Assembly (NCBI GenBank): GCA_016165875.1 | Contig: JABBOT010000008.1 | Location: 1,272,347 to 1,336,346 of the forward strand | Source: Acanthopleura granulata | Taxonomy: Eukaryota; Mollusca; Polyplacophora; Chitonida; Chitonidae | Length of the DNA stretch: 64,000 bases | Direction: 5' to 3' | Part shown: piece after piece, positions 1 to 11,900 of the stretch | How the letters are laid out: each line of letters begins with the position of its first letter | How positions within the stretch are numbered: position 1 is the first letter of the stretch | Translations under genes and position numbers: made by a program | The notes under the pieces: model-generated | The model's input: the letters and a program-made list of their open reading frames with translations, nothing else | Told to the model about the DNA's origin: nothing | Database searches by the model: none

Positions 1-505
1 GTAAGTGTTCAGGCCAGAACCACAATGTTACAAAAATCTGTATAGGCCTGTACTTTGGAAAATTATTTCAAAGCAGCCATTCCTCTTAGAATTCCTGAAA
101 GATTTGTCAGCTTTTCGTAATAAATTCCGAAGTACTCGGTTCAACTATTTTCTTCTTCGTTTTGATGTGATATTTACTTTCATTATTTATTAACACAGAT
201 GAAATCAATGTCGTAATAAAAATCTACTTTAAAATAGCAATGACGTGTAAGAGGCAATGTTCAGGGTCGGTTAAATACAACACTGATAATATTATTCTAA
301 TAAAATCGAATCTTTCTCTGTTTCTTTGTATTGTCTTCCATGAAATAATTGTGGTAACCTATGTTTCCTTGTGCCATGCTCAAGAACAATTTCTTTAATC
401 ACGACCACGTACATACTTATGTACCAGCGGCTGCTTTTTAAGGCTTATTTTACATCTGTATAATATCAGCCTCAGTTAAATTCTGCCCTTTTCTTTTCCA
501 CACAG

Positions 506-2453
506 AAAATAGACGTTGGAGATCTCACAGAAAGAATAAAGTTAAAAGAAAAATTGCAGTGTAAAAACTTTACGTGGTTTATAGACAACGTTTGGCCAGA
601 ACTGAACGTCTTTGACAGAGATGCTAAAGCCTGGGGATCGGTGAGTAGAACATTACCTACCCAATCATTAAGTCACTCAATCAGTCGATTTAGTCAGTTT
701 ATTAAGTCTGGTATTCAGCTCTGCATTTTAGTAAAGACCAAACGGTACTCTGTCAACGGTATAAATAAGGGAATAACTGATAATTTCGACCATTGTTCAT
801 TCTTGGACGCAGTCAATGAATGCATCTAGTTTACTTATGTCTATTCCAAGGGTGCTTTCACCTTACTGAGCAATAGTTTACTTATGCAATACCGTTAACA
901 GGTTAACTAGTGGAGGAAACCAATTAGTGGATAGCGAGTCCCTGCATCTACGACGATGTTCTAAGTTGTCAAGACGACCGCCAGATATTGTGAAACTGGC
1001 ATTCCAAAAGTAATATATATTTCATGCGCATGTCAGACCTCAGTCAGACCCCAATGACTCAGAAGCCTCCCACCAATGCGGTCGTTATGAGTTCAAACCC
1101 TGCTTATGCTGACTTCCTTTTCGGCCGTACCTGCGGATGGTCGTGGGTTTCCTCCGGGCTCTGCCCGGTTCCCCCCCCCCGTAATGCTGGCCGCCGTCGC
1201 ATAGATGAAATATTCTTGAGTACGACGTAAAACATCAATCATGTAAATAAATAAGTAAATAAATAAATAAATAAATAAATACAGTTATAATGTATTTTTT
1301 TGCAGGTGGAAAATCTGGCTACAAACTTTTGCCTGGATACAAATGATTTCTTGTTTAATTACCAAGACAAGTTGATGGCTAAGCCGTGTACACATAAGTT
1401 TGCAAATCAAGTAGGTGATCGTAGGTAGTTTTGAATTAATTTCAACCATCTCCTAGCTCCAACCAGAGAAGCATTTCTGAACTTATGTCAGACGTCATGC
1501 ACTGCAGTTATATATTCGGAATTTAAATATCCCTACAGAATAATACTTGGTTTCATGATATTGGTGTATGAATCAAACTTAAGCTTTATAGAAAAAGATG
1601 CTGTGTTCATTTAAATCTGCCAGCTTAAGTACTGTAGTATATAGCACTGTCTTTTGTTACACCCAGGGTTTTAATTGGGACAAAAGCAATCGTCTTCGTT
1701 CGTCTCTCCACTGCGTTGTTGTCAACGATGACGAAGTGATCGTTAAGCTTGACGATTGCATTCAAGGAATTCAGGACTTTTGGACATACGAAAAGGTGAG
1801 AAGAACAAATTGGATCTCGACTTTACTCAGACTGCCGCGTGACTGGCACTCTGAGCGTGAATCACTGAATTAAATGTCCGTATCGGACAGCGTCCAGAAA
1901 GGGTGTTTGTGTTGTCCATAGCAATAAGATCACACCATGAGTGACCGCATGATATATATTTATATATGTTTATACGCGGTGTTAAGAGCTGATATTTTTA
2001 AAGTGATCAAAGGACAGCCCGCTTTTGAATACGTTCAAATTCGTCTGAAAGTTGGTCAGGTGCATAGCCAGAAGGCCGTTTTTTTCCTGGGTCAGCATTT
2101 GTCGGTGGGCGCCTACGCATGCGCAGTGGGCTTGGTGGGACGGTATACTTGGGTGGGTATAGTGTGAGGCTTTACTTGCCCATCAGCCCCCCCCCTTCCC
2201 CCACCAACTCTCGAGACAAACTTAATCATGAGTAATACATCGGACATAAACCAGATCAATAAGTAAATATAGGCTAAGATGTGAACTCTTTGCAGATATT
2301 TATTTTCTTTTATTTTGTTTTCAGTACGGATCTATACGTCACATCAAGACTGGAAAATGCCTGGAGCTTAGTCCGAACAAAGAACCTATCATTAACTCTT
2401 GCATTCCAAATAATGATGCTCAAAAATGGACATTCCGTTACAATAATGTGTGA
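506..2453 (+). CDS. GALNT: Polypeptide N-acetylgalactosaminyltransferase, last four coding exons (5' part lies before the window)
   Basis: GalNAc-Ts start mucin-type O-glycosylation in the Golgi by moving GalNAc from UDP-GalNAc to Ser/Thr. Four exons join in phase 0: 506-640, 1306-1410, 1667-1795 and 2325-2453, each with AG before it, and GT after the first three. They encode 165 residues and a TGA stop. Exon one carries the family block [18 protein letters not shown] that closes the catalytic domain. The other three form a ricin B-type lectin domain with regular cysteines (NFCLDTND, LHCVVVND, GKCLELSP) and a closing QKWTF (QxW-type) motif. The exon lengths of 135 and 105 bp and all phases equal those of the minus-strand paralogue at 5939-29499, so the two are duplicates in opposite orientation. 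The transmembrane and main catalytic exons must lie upstream of base 1. Family is certain; the subtype was not determined. Confidence 0.93.
1040..1281 (+). mobile_element. tRNA-derived SINE, family A, 5'-truncated copy
   Basis: The segment shares with copies at about 10536-10756 and 58434-58655 the order: CACCAATGCGG, a B-box-like GAGTTCAA, GGATGGTCGTGGGTTTCC, CCGGGCTCTGCCCGG (a perfect small hairpin), then GAAATATTCTTGAGTACG and a tail of AAAT repeats. It lies in the intron just before the second visible GalNAc-T exon, and its AAAT tail ends about 25 bases before that 3' splice site. Confidence 0.8.
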
Positions 2454-3434
2454 ACGTGTTGTGCCTCGAGGAATGTGCTAACGGTTAATGTGCTAACGGT
2501 TTACCATTAGCATGGTTCACCGGGTCAACGGTCCCTCTGCCAAATAGACCATTGCCTTTTCGCAAAAAGTTAGCATTTATCCCTTAAGTTTTCAGTCATG
2601 AAAATCTTTGACTTTTTCTTTTAGAAAGTCTTCCTCTCTTACTACCGAGTACTGGCTGACTCTTTAAACATCTGTCTCACAAAAAGACCATGGTAAATTT
2701 GATCTAAATTTTAAAACGGTTTCATGATGACAACCTCATGATGTGTTGGACATTTATGTGTTCAGTTGTGGGTGATCGGTGTGAAGAACAGTTTGGCAAA
2801 TCTCATGTTGGGTGACAGGTAGTACATCGGTTTATTTCAGATATTTTTTCTGTGTTCTCGCTTTACAAGATACCGTAAGATTTCGGTAAATTTACTAGGT
2901 TACTAGTCATTTTTAGGATTTCTGGATGAGGCCCATATACAGATGTATCAAGTGCTCCAAGTTTATTTAGTTAGTCGTCTGTGTCCGTCCACATTCGATT
3001 TGTTAAAAATGGTAAGTATCATTGAAAAAAAAATACAATAAATGAAAATTCGATCAAATCGACTGATGACTTTTGCTCGTTATTTTTATTTCGTCTCGAA
3101 TTAATTTGGCACCATCGTCTTCCATTCCTCATCGATGACTGGTGACTCTGGTCAAACAATGATTTTGTTTTGCTGTAATGCACAATGTTTCTCAGCCACA
3201 ATGGACGTCGAAATGAGTCTGCAACAAGCCATTTCCGCTCTACGAGCGTGTGTGTGGCCAGGCCAAAAGATTGTTTGTTTGGGTTTACCGTTGCTTTCAA
3301 CATTATTTCGTCATATCACAAAAGTGCCTCCTTGAAGCTGACCAACCCCTACGCCTGCATATTATAGTGCTGCCTGAAAGGAACGACATGCCGGAGACAC
3401 CAGGCTCCAGGCCGAACACCATCAGACCCAAATT

Positions 3435-3615
3435 ACACGGAAACCGGGTCGACCAATACTGACCCTATCCCTCGTGTGCTTAGCGCCAAGCACCAAGACT
3501 ACCTGTGTAGCCTTAGGTATGACTCAATTCGGGATTGAAACTCGGATTTACGGTCTACATGTAGAGGCAGACGCTCTGGCCACAACGCCACCGAAGCCAG
3601 TCCCTGGTCGAAGGA
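3435..3615 (-). mobile_element. tRNA-derived SINE, family B
   Basis: On the minus strand it reads GGTGGCGTTGTGGCCAGAGC (A-box-like) and then GAGTTTCAATCCCGAATT (B-box-like), followed by a body that ends in a segment like CTTGGCGCTAAGCACACG and AGGGATAGGGTC. The same order of blocks appears on the minus strand at about 51640-51815, which makes a two-copy family in this window. Confidence 0.6.
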
Positions 3616-5035
3616 GAATGGCGTGGCAAAACAGCCCAAGTCGCACTCTCTTTTTCTGGTAAACGCTCCCTCACAATGTTATGGTTTCTTCTTTCGTTTC
3701 GCCACAGATGATCCTTTGACCTTATCCAACGCTGCAATCAGTTTGACAGATGTCGCATCCAATAAAATCTCTGAGTATGGGTCTACGTCCTACTTTGTTT
3801 TTAAATCTATGTTGCGTGATCATATCAACGATACCTGAATTCTGCTTTAAGACGCACACTCTGACTTGTCACAACAACCTATTTGCTCTGGACCCCTATT
3901 AGTCGAAAAGAAATACATGTATTTGCACTGAAATCAAATTACCCACCAAAGGTGCAAAAGTGATCGCTGTAAGGATGACGTCAAACCACTGGTAAAGCGA
4001 GAATGGGTAAACGTTAACTGCCATTGTTCTTGTCTTACTGCAGTCAAATCTTTCTAAGAATTCGTCCAGATATAATCTTAAATGTGAACAGTCTACGGCC
4101 CAAAACTACCAAACATAATAAACGAAGTGTAGAAATAAATGATCACTTGAGTTTATTTTTCATAAAAGAAGACCCAAGGAACGTAAAATTTAGTTGATCT
4201 GTATACATATCTCACTAATGAGGTATGAAGACTTAATCCACAATATTATAATTTTACTGGATAAAATCTGGATCTTATCTGCCAACAAAAGACAGTAGTG
4301 TTATAAACTCAAACAATATAAAACCAAACAAACAATTTGCATCAAACTAACCGCATCCATCGATACAAAACCCGTACGGGATTCTGTTATCGTCTGTTAA
4401 ATAAATATTATATTACTTTTACACGATTTAACAAGCACAAAAACTTCAAACTCAACACTAAAGCCTTACATGAAATAAAATATAGTCCACGCTATATAGC
4501 ACCAAATGGTCCCTTCTGAAATTATTCATTAAATAATAATAACTTTACTTCATTGGAATGACAACGTGTAATAGCCGATGTTCCAGTTACAAGTCACTTG
4601 AGATGCGGCTTCAAGCAGTGATCTGTCTTGACACATTACTACGAAACGGTGGACGGGAATCATGCCGATCAATGAGGACGAGATACAGCATCAGGATAAT
4701 AGTATAACATGAATCTTCCAAGTGCGGTACAACAGAACGAGGTCAATGTGATCAGATATGTAAGCTCAAGTGATATGTGCAGAGAAGAGCTCAAGTTTAA
4801 ATCAAAATAACATCAATTAATTTTTCCACATTGCTAAAGCCTATTTAAAAAGTTGAGTTTAGGTAATAGTGCTATCGCTATTATTCTCTCGATATAGCAC
4901 AGATTTAAGTGATGAAAACTGGCAGCGACCACACCGCGTTCCGTTAAACAGGCTGGTGCCATTTCTGATCATCGGATGGGTAATGTATGTTCACTTTTAA
5001 GTATCTAATTTAAATTAAATGCTCCTATTTTTGGC

Positions 5036-5200
5036 GGAGGCCTTTTGGTTGAGTGGGGTAGACGGTTACCATGTCTTGATGGCGATTTGATGCCTGGCTG
5101 GGGGCGTTGGTTCGAATCTCGGAGTCGCCACAATATGGCTGAAATAATGCCCACGTGGCGAGAAGTTATAATCATTCATTCATTTACTCGAAACCCGGAA
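5036..5200 (+). mobile_element. tRNA-derived SINE, family C
   Basis: An A-box-like TTGGTTGAGTGGGGTAGACG and a B-box-like GGTTCGAATCTCGG stand about 50 bases apart, as in a tRNA promoter. They are followed by a GCTGAAATAATGCC body and an ATTCATTC tail. A 3' fragment of the same family lies at about 13351-13424. Confidence 0.7.
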
Positions 5201-5938
5201 TAGGCTCGGTCATTTTTTAACACGACTATGTGTTCTATAACAAGAAAATGTAATCCCTAATAACGATAATACACTTCATTAATTTTCTGTGAATCAAATT
5301 CGGAAACCTTCTGTAGCAGAGAGAAGTACAGAGGCATCGATCCAAACTGTCTTGACACTGGAGATATGAGATCATAGGTCAGCTCTCAGTTCTTATTCAA
5401 CCTTGAGTGCATACATATTTTAATTTAAGTTCTAGTACCAATAATTTAGTTTAACCTACAGTCGTTACGCGCATGCCCTAGGCTCACTTTTGTTGCACAT
5501 GCGTGAAAGTGATGAATACCAGCACCGACAGATCTCAAACAGAACACCAACACCTTATAAAGGTATCCGCCATGTCTCGCACGGCTGAGACTGACGTTTA
5601 TGAACTACCACATCGTAACTGAGCGTCAGATGTGAAAGTAACCACACACATTGTTCAAGTTTCAGGTTTATAAACGCCACGCTTTTGTACATGTATCAAA
5701 TTACTTTGGTAACCATGATTGCTCTGAAAATTCTTAATTTTCCATCAAACTTAACGGGTTATTTGGGTATCAGCTATATTGAAGATTTTCTGTAAAACTA
5801 GAACTCTAAATGGTCAAAATACAGCAGGCTGGATTTGTCATCATACATGTGTAGCTGGTTCCGACTGGACGGGATTCCTGAATTCCATCTTGACTCTCCC
5901 GCAGCTGGCAATGGCGACATGTCAAGATTAGCAGCAGG

Positions 5939-8900
5939 TCAAGCTTTATAGTGTTGAAAAGTCCAAGTTTGAAATTGGGCGGTTAAGTCGCAGGGTTTCA
6001 TAACAGGGTTCTCTCCATCAAGGTCAAGGCACAGGTTGGATTTTACGTGCAGCAACTGCCCATTCTGAAAATAACCAAGAAAGTCGTAAATATATTGCGT
6101 AAATTTAACGGCCTGATATTATGAACGGGCATCGATCGTGCTACAACATTATGTGGGCAGTATTCTTTTGTTCCGAATCAACTGACCGATATGAAAGGCG
6201 ACTTGACGGGGCGTTGACCCCCAACTGAGCTAAAAAGAGCACATACTGCTCCACAATCGTCAGAGGCAACGGTGTCTAATTATAGACTTATCATTAGACT
6301 TATCATTAGTACGCAAGGGACTCATGTAAGTTATCTATTCACCGGTGTTGCTTTGGTCGGCTTATGTACAAATTTAGTGACTTGTTGGCTCTTGGCAACT
6401 GGTTAACATCTAGATTAAATGGACATCAAGCAATGCACTGTTGTAAACTGTCAATCACTGATGTAAGGTGAGCACTGACTGATCTAATACTTTACCAGAA
6501 GGTTACAAGCTTTAGCGATGTGAACATTTCTTCTATACCCTTTCGTGTTTCCATTCATGATCCGGTGCCAGCAGGCAGTCTTCCAATGCCACACGCGTCT
6601 CCTTGACAACGACACACTGTAAAGAGGTTCGGAACTGCCCCGAGTTCTTCAAAGAAAAGCTCTGGAAAAGAACAGAACAAGTTTTTCTTTTCATTTCTAG
6701 AGTAAAGCATCTGTGAGTTAAATCCGCATCCTAGTACAACCAAAATACATCCTTCCGGGCTGCCCTCCTTTCGTACTAACACACTTCGTCATACTTTCAT
6801 CTTACAACTTCGCATACAGGGTGACTTTTTCTATACAATGGAAAGACAAAACTTTACATAGCTGAAATCCAGTTCGAAACCCATTTTTATAAAAACAGCT
6901 GAATTTCTTTGATTTCTTTTCTTGCCAGTTAAATTATGGCAAAGATTGAAATGTCGTCTTGGTGAATAAATCCTGTCATGATTGGAAAGAGACTAAAGCG
7001 GAGAGTTTTACCTGTGAGGAGACTTTGTAAGTACATGATTTGGCGTATAACAGCTGCTCCGACTGGAACAGGTAGTCATCGTTATCCAAACACAACGGCG
7101 TGTGTCGGTTAGAAACCTACAAGGATAAATACATGTCTTACATGTCTGTTTGCTCTAATACACCTTTCGACCTTTCTATATATCAATGATCACGACCACT
7201 GAACCACTGTATGTGGTTTGATGATTTAGTATTACACTTCCGGTGGTGTTCAAAAACTGCTCCCAAGTTTCCTGTCTATTTATCCAAAAGTCCATTAGGA
7301 AGGACGTAGCAAAGTGTAATAGTGAGTAGTGGTACAATAGGTATATAAACCTCGGTTATATGTTAAAGTTGCTGATACCATGTATGACAACAAAGCGTTT
7401 AATAATTCTAGACCAGTGACGTTTATAGCAAGTTACAATTAACATCACTCTATTCTGTTGTTTAATTCTGCTTTAGCCGAGGAGCGAGGGAGAGTGTAAT
7501 TTTCTACTATTTAAACATCTACATGAGAAGTTAGCATCAAACCCTAACTGAGATAAGTCCGAATTCTTCCATTAGGTGTGAACATTTGCGAACCATAACA
7601 TTATTTAACGTAAGTAAACCAATTATACACAGCGAAAGGTGATGCCGCTGACCCACCCCGCCTCCTCCACCCACAGCAAATCTTACCCCGCCCCAGGCCT
7701 GGGCATGCTCTGAGAAGACGGTGAGCTCTGGCCATATCGTGTCCAGGAACCAGGTAAAGTTTTTACATTGTAACTTCTCTTTTATAGCCAGTCTGTCACT
7801 GATATCACCGGCGTCTACGAGCTGTAACATAGAATCAAGATCACATTTTGTGTAAAAAAAAAAAAAAAACAAAAGCAAAAAACCAAAAAACAAATGATCT
7901 GCGCATCATCCGCACATTTCGCGAATTTAAAGTCAGTAAGGAGGTACATTCGTTCCCAGATGTTGTAGCGTAAATACAGTGCCAAAAGACACGACAAAAC
8001 CGAAATTTATCTTTTTTTCTCAATAAGCATTAAGTATGTATTAGCCCCACTGTCATCTGTATACTTTTTTGCATACCTATAAGATTGTCTTGGATCAGGT
8101 CGTTGTGTATCAAATGTATACACTTATTTTCATAACTGGAAAATGGTTATAGATGAAATTTATGACTGCAGCCTTCATTCAGGCATGTGGGACTTATTTT
8201 GAGGAAATGCACTTAATGTTCTTTTGGCAGTCCAATTGCAGACCGGCGGAGCTTACTTTCATCTCTGGAAAATGATCATGGATCAAGTTTTTGTGCACAG
8301 GTTCCATCCAGACGTCCACAGCTCTCTTGTAGTTCAGTATTTCCGTTTCCATGCGTCCTTTTGGGAATGAGTAAGGCTGGGTACGTGCTATGTGGCCAAT
8401 GTGTGAACAGGGAACATGAACCATCCTTCCGCCGCACATCCACACCTGCCACAAACAAAACATCAACCTGGTTCCAAAGCATATTTATTTGATCGGTGTT
8501 TTATGCCGTACTTAAGAATATTTCACTTATCCTACAGACGTTGCTGGCGAACCTTCCCACGCACGACCAGAGAGGAGCCCATTGGGATTTTTTTTTTTTG
8601 AGCCCACAGCGATCGCATTGTTGAGAGACGCCTGGGCCATTACGCTGCACTGGCGCGCTGACCCGCTCATTTGCTTAACCGCCAGGCAAGATCGATGTTT
8701 TCCCGTCCCCAGTTTGCTTACCCAGAAGCCAAACTCGTTGTATTCCGTCCCCAGTTTGCTCACCCAGTAGCCAAGCTCGATGTTTTCCCGTCCCTAATTT
8801 GCTTACCCGCCAGCCAAGCTCGATGTTTTCCCGTCCCTAATTTGCTTACCCGCCAGCCAAGCTCGATGTTTTCCCGTCCCTAATTTGCTTACCCGCCAGT

Positions 8901-11900
8901 CAAGCTCGATGTTTTCCCCTCCCCAGTTTGCTTACCCGCCAGCCAAGCTCGATGTTTTCCCCTCCCCAGTTTGCTTACCCGCCAGCCAAGCTCGATGTTT
9001 TCCCCTCCCCAGTTTGCTTACCCGCCAGCCAAGCTCGATGTTTTCCCATCCCTAATTTGCTTACCCGCCAGCCAAGCTCGATGTTTTCCCGTGCCCAGTT
9101 TGCTTACCCGCCAGCCAAGCTCGGTGTTTTCCCCTCCCCAGTTTGCTTACCCGCCAGCCAAGCTCGGTGTTTTCCCCTCCCCAGTTTGCTTACCCGCCAG
9201 CCAAGCTCGGTGTTTTCCCGTCCCTAATTTGCTTACCCGCCAGCCAAGCTCGATGTTTTCCCCTCCCCAGTTTGCTTACCCGCCAGTCAAGCTCGATGTT
9301 TTCCCGTCCCTAATTTGCTTACCCGCCAGCCAAGCTCGATGTTTTCCCCTCCCCAGTTTGCTTACCCGCCAGCCAAGCTCGGTGTTTTCCCCTCCCCAGT
9401 TTGCTTACCCGCCAGCCAAGCTCGGTGTTTTCCCGTCCCTAATTTGCTTACCCGCCAGCCAAGCTCGATGTTTTCCCCTCCCCAGTTTGCTTACCCGCCA
9501 GCCAAGCTCGATGTTTTCCCGTGCCCAGTTTGCTTACCCGCCAGCCAAGCTCGATGTTTTCCCCTCCCCAGTTTGCTTACCCGCCAGCCAAACTCGATGT
9601 TTTCCCCTCCCCAGTTTGCTTACCCGCCAGCCAAGCTCGATGTTTTCCCGTGCCCAGTTTGCTTACCCGCCAGCCAAGCTCGATGTTTTCCCCTCCCCAG
9701 TTTGCTTACCCGCCAGCCAAGCTCGATGTTTTCCCGTCCCTAATTTGATTACCCGCCAGCCAAGCTCGATGTTTTCCCCTCCCCAGTTTGCTTACCCGCC
9801 AGCCAAGCTCGATGTTTTCCCCTCCCCATGTCTCCATCCCCTCGTCATAAGCGCCAATTTCTTCAAAGTAATCGCTCTCTATGGCAAAACCAGTTCCCAC
9901 GGTAATCACTCCTCTGAAACCAAACACAAATATTAACCACGAACATTTAATCACGAAAATTAAATAGGGCATTTAAAAGACAAAGTCAGAATTCTAGTAC
10001 AAGGTACACACAGTAGGAGACCTGTAGTTTTAGGGAAAGCAAGAATTGTGGATATGGATATCAAAGCCGGTACTTCCTGAATCTTCCGATCAAGGGCAGG
10101 TGACAATGGTTAGTGACTTACGGTGTGTACTGGCCACAACATAGACTAAAAACGCTGGGACTTGCTTTCTGGGCTTGATCACGTTATAGATTACAAAAGT
10201 TGGGACATGCTTTATAGATCAATCACGAGTTGTGACAAATTGTCTAGCTGTGACTTCTTGTCCACTTGTGACGTATTGTCTTGTTATGACTTACTGTCCA
10301 GTGGTGACATGATGTCCGGTTGCGATACACTGTCCAGTTATAATTTATTGCCTAACTGTGATTTAGCGTTCAGTAGTGTCTTACTGTCGAATTATGACAT
10401 ACTGTCCAGTTGTGAAAAATTGCCTAGCTGTGACTTATTGTCTGGCTGTGACTTTCTACCTTGTTGTGACTTACTGCCTGGTTGTGATATACTGTCCTAT
10501 TAAGACTTACAGTCCAGTTGTGACTTTCTCTCCAGTTAGTTGGTTAGCGCTCTAGTGCAGCGTAATGACTCCTTCCACCAATGTGGTCACTGCGAGTTCA
10601 AGTTCAGCTTATGCTGTGGACCATCAACCTGTGGATGGTCGTCGGTTTCCCCCGGGCTCTGCCCGGTTTCCTCCCACCATAATGTTGGCCCCCGTCGTAT
10701 AAGTGAAATATTTCTTGAGTACGGCGTAAAACATCAATCAAATAAATAAATAAATACTGTCTAGTTATGACTTGATGTCTGGTTGTGATATACTTTCCAA
10801 TTAAGATTTACAGTCCAGTTGTGATTTACTGTCCAGTTGTGACTTGATGTCCAGTTCACTTATTGCTCAGTTACAACTTAATTTCTCGCTCTTACTGTTT
10901 TCTTTTACTAGGTGTAACTTACTGCCCAGTTGACTTACTGTCAAGTGACTTATTGTCGAGTTGTTGCTTACTGTCTGGTTGTGACTTACGGTCCAGTCCT
11001 GACTTACTGTCTAGGCTGATCAGGAGACAAATTCCATGTCAAATCCTTCCGGAAGAACGTTTCAAAGAAAATCAAGCGCCAGTCAAATCCATATCTGGTC
11101 ATGTAGTCGTTGTGGAACTCGTACTCAAATGTCTTGGCGCTGATGTAATCCAGTGTTCCCAGAGCCACTATCTGCCGGTCCTGTTTGATTTCGTACAAGA
11201 GAGGCTCGAGCCTGTGGAAAAGAGAAGGAGGTTTTCATTTATTCACAATAAATAAAAACTAACATTCTAAAGAATAATATAGGCCAAAACCAGATTTCAA
11301 ACAAAAAAACTTATCTTCTTAGAAAAACACTTGTGCCTTTAGAAAAACAGCAGATACCCATATCTTGAAGATAAATATGTTTTAAAATACCTCCAGTTTC
11401 GGAGTAATTGTACTTGGACAATTGATCTATTTGACACATTGATTTGATTGTCGTTTAGCCTACTCAAGAGTTTTTCACTCATAAAATGGTGAATTGTTTT
11501 AAGGGTGGAGGAAACTCGAGTCACAAGTTACATTCGAATTTTCCAGCGTATATTGTACTAATGCACACCATTCTGCCGCAACCGGCCACTCCTGAGTATG
11601 GATCTGTTTATTTATTTATTTTTTTACTTGCGCTTAACGCCATACTTCAGAAAATTTTCACTCATAATACGACGACTTTGGAGTTTAAAGAAGGAGGAAA
11701 CCGGACTATCCGGACATATTTCATCAGTTTTTCTTTACATTACTCTGGAATAAATCCAATAAGCGACAAAAATATGAAATATTAATAAAAAGCTGAGTAC
11801 ACATCAGCATCAGTTTATGTCGTAGTCGCCATTACACAGTATAATTTAATTTAATACAACTATGTCATATACATTTTACGTGATACAAAAATCATAGAAT

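Larger units (their letters stand above)
2454..5938. other. Intergenic region between two convergent GalNAc-T genes
   Basis: I see no convincing coding sequence here. It must contain the 3' UTRs and polyadenylation sites of both convergent genes. Two SINE copies (about 3435-3615 and 5036-5200) are listed separately. The remaining sequence is AT-rich and unique at the scale I can read. Confidence 0.6.

Noticed and set aside
1..6. GTAAGT at the first bases of the window, as if an exon ended just before base 1
   Set aside because: It would fit the GalNAc-T exon preceding 506, but the exon itself is outside the window and cannot be checked.
8673..9828. CRISPR-like regular spacing of 43 bp
   Set aside because: There are no unique spacers; the whole unit repeats, and the setting is an intron of an animal gene.
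8971..9936. A 321-codon plus-strand frame with repeated [14 protein letters not shown] peptide
   Set aside because: It is the reverse complement of the 43-bp exon/donor array. The lack of stops follows from the repeat unit, and other frames of the array are equally open.
10162..10503. A 113-codon plus-strand frame with repeated Leu-Ser-x-Cys-Asp
   Set aside because: It is the antisense of the 18-bp donor array, not a gene.
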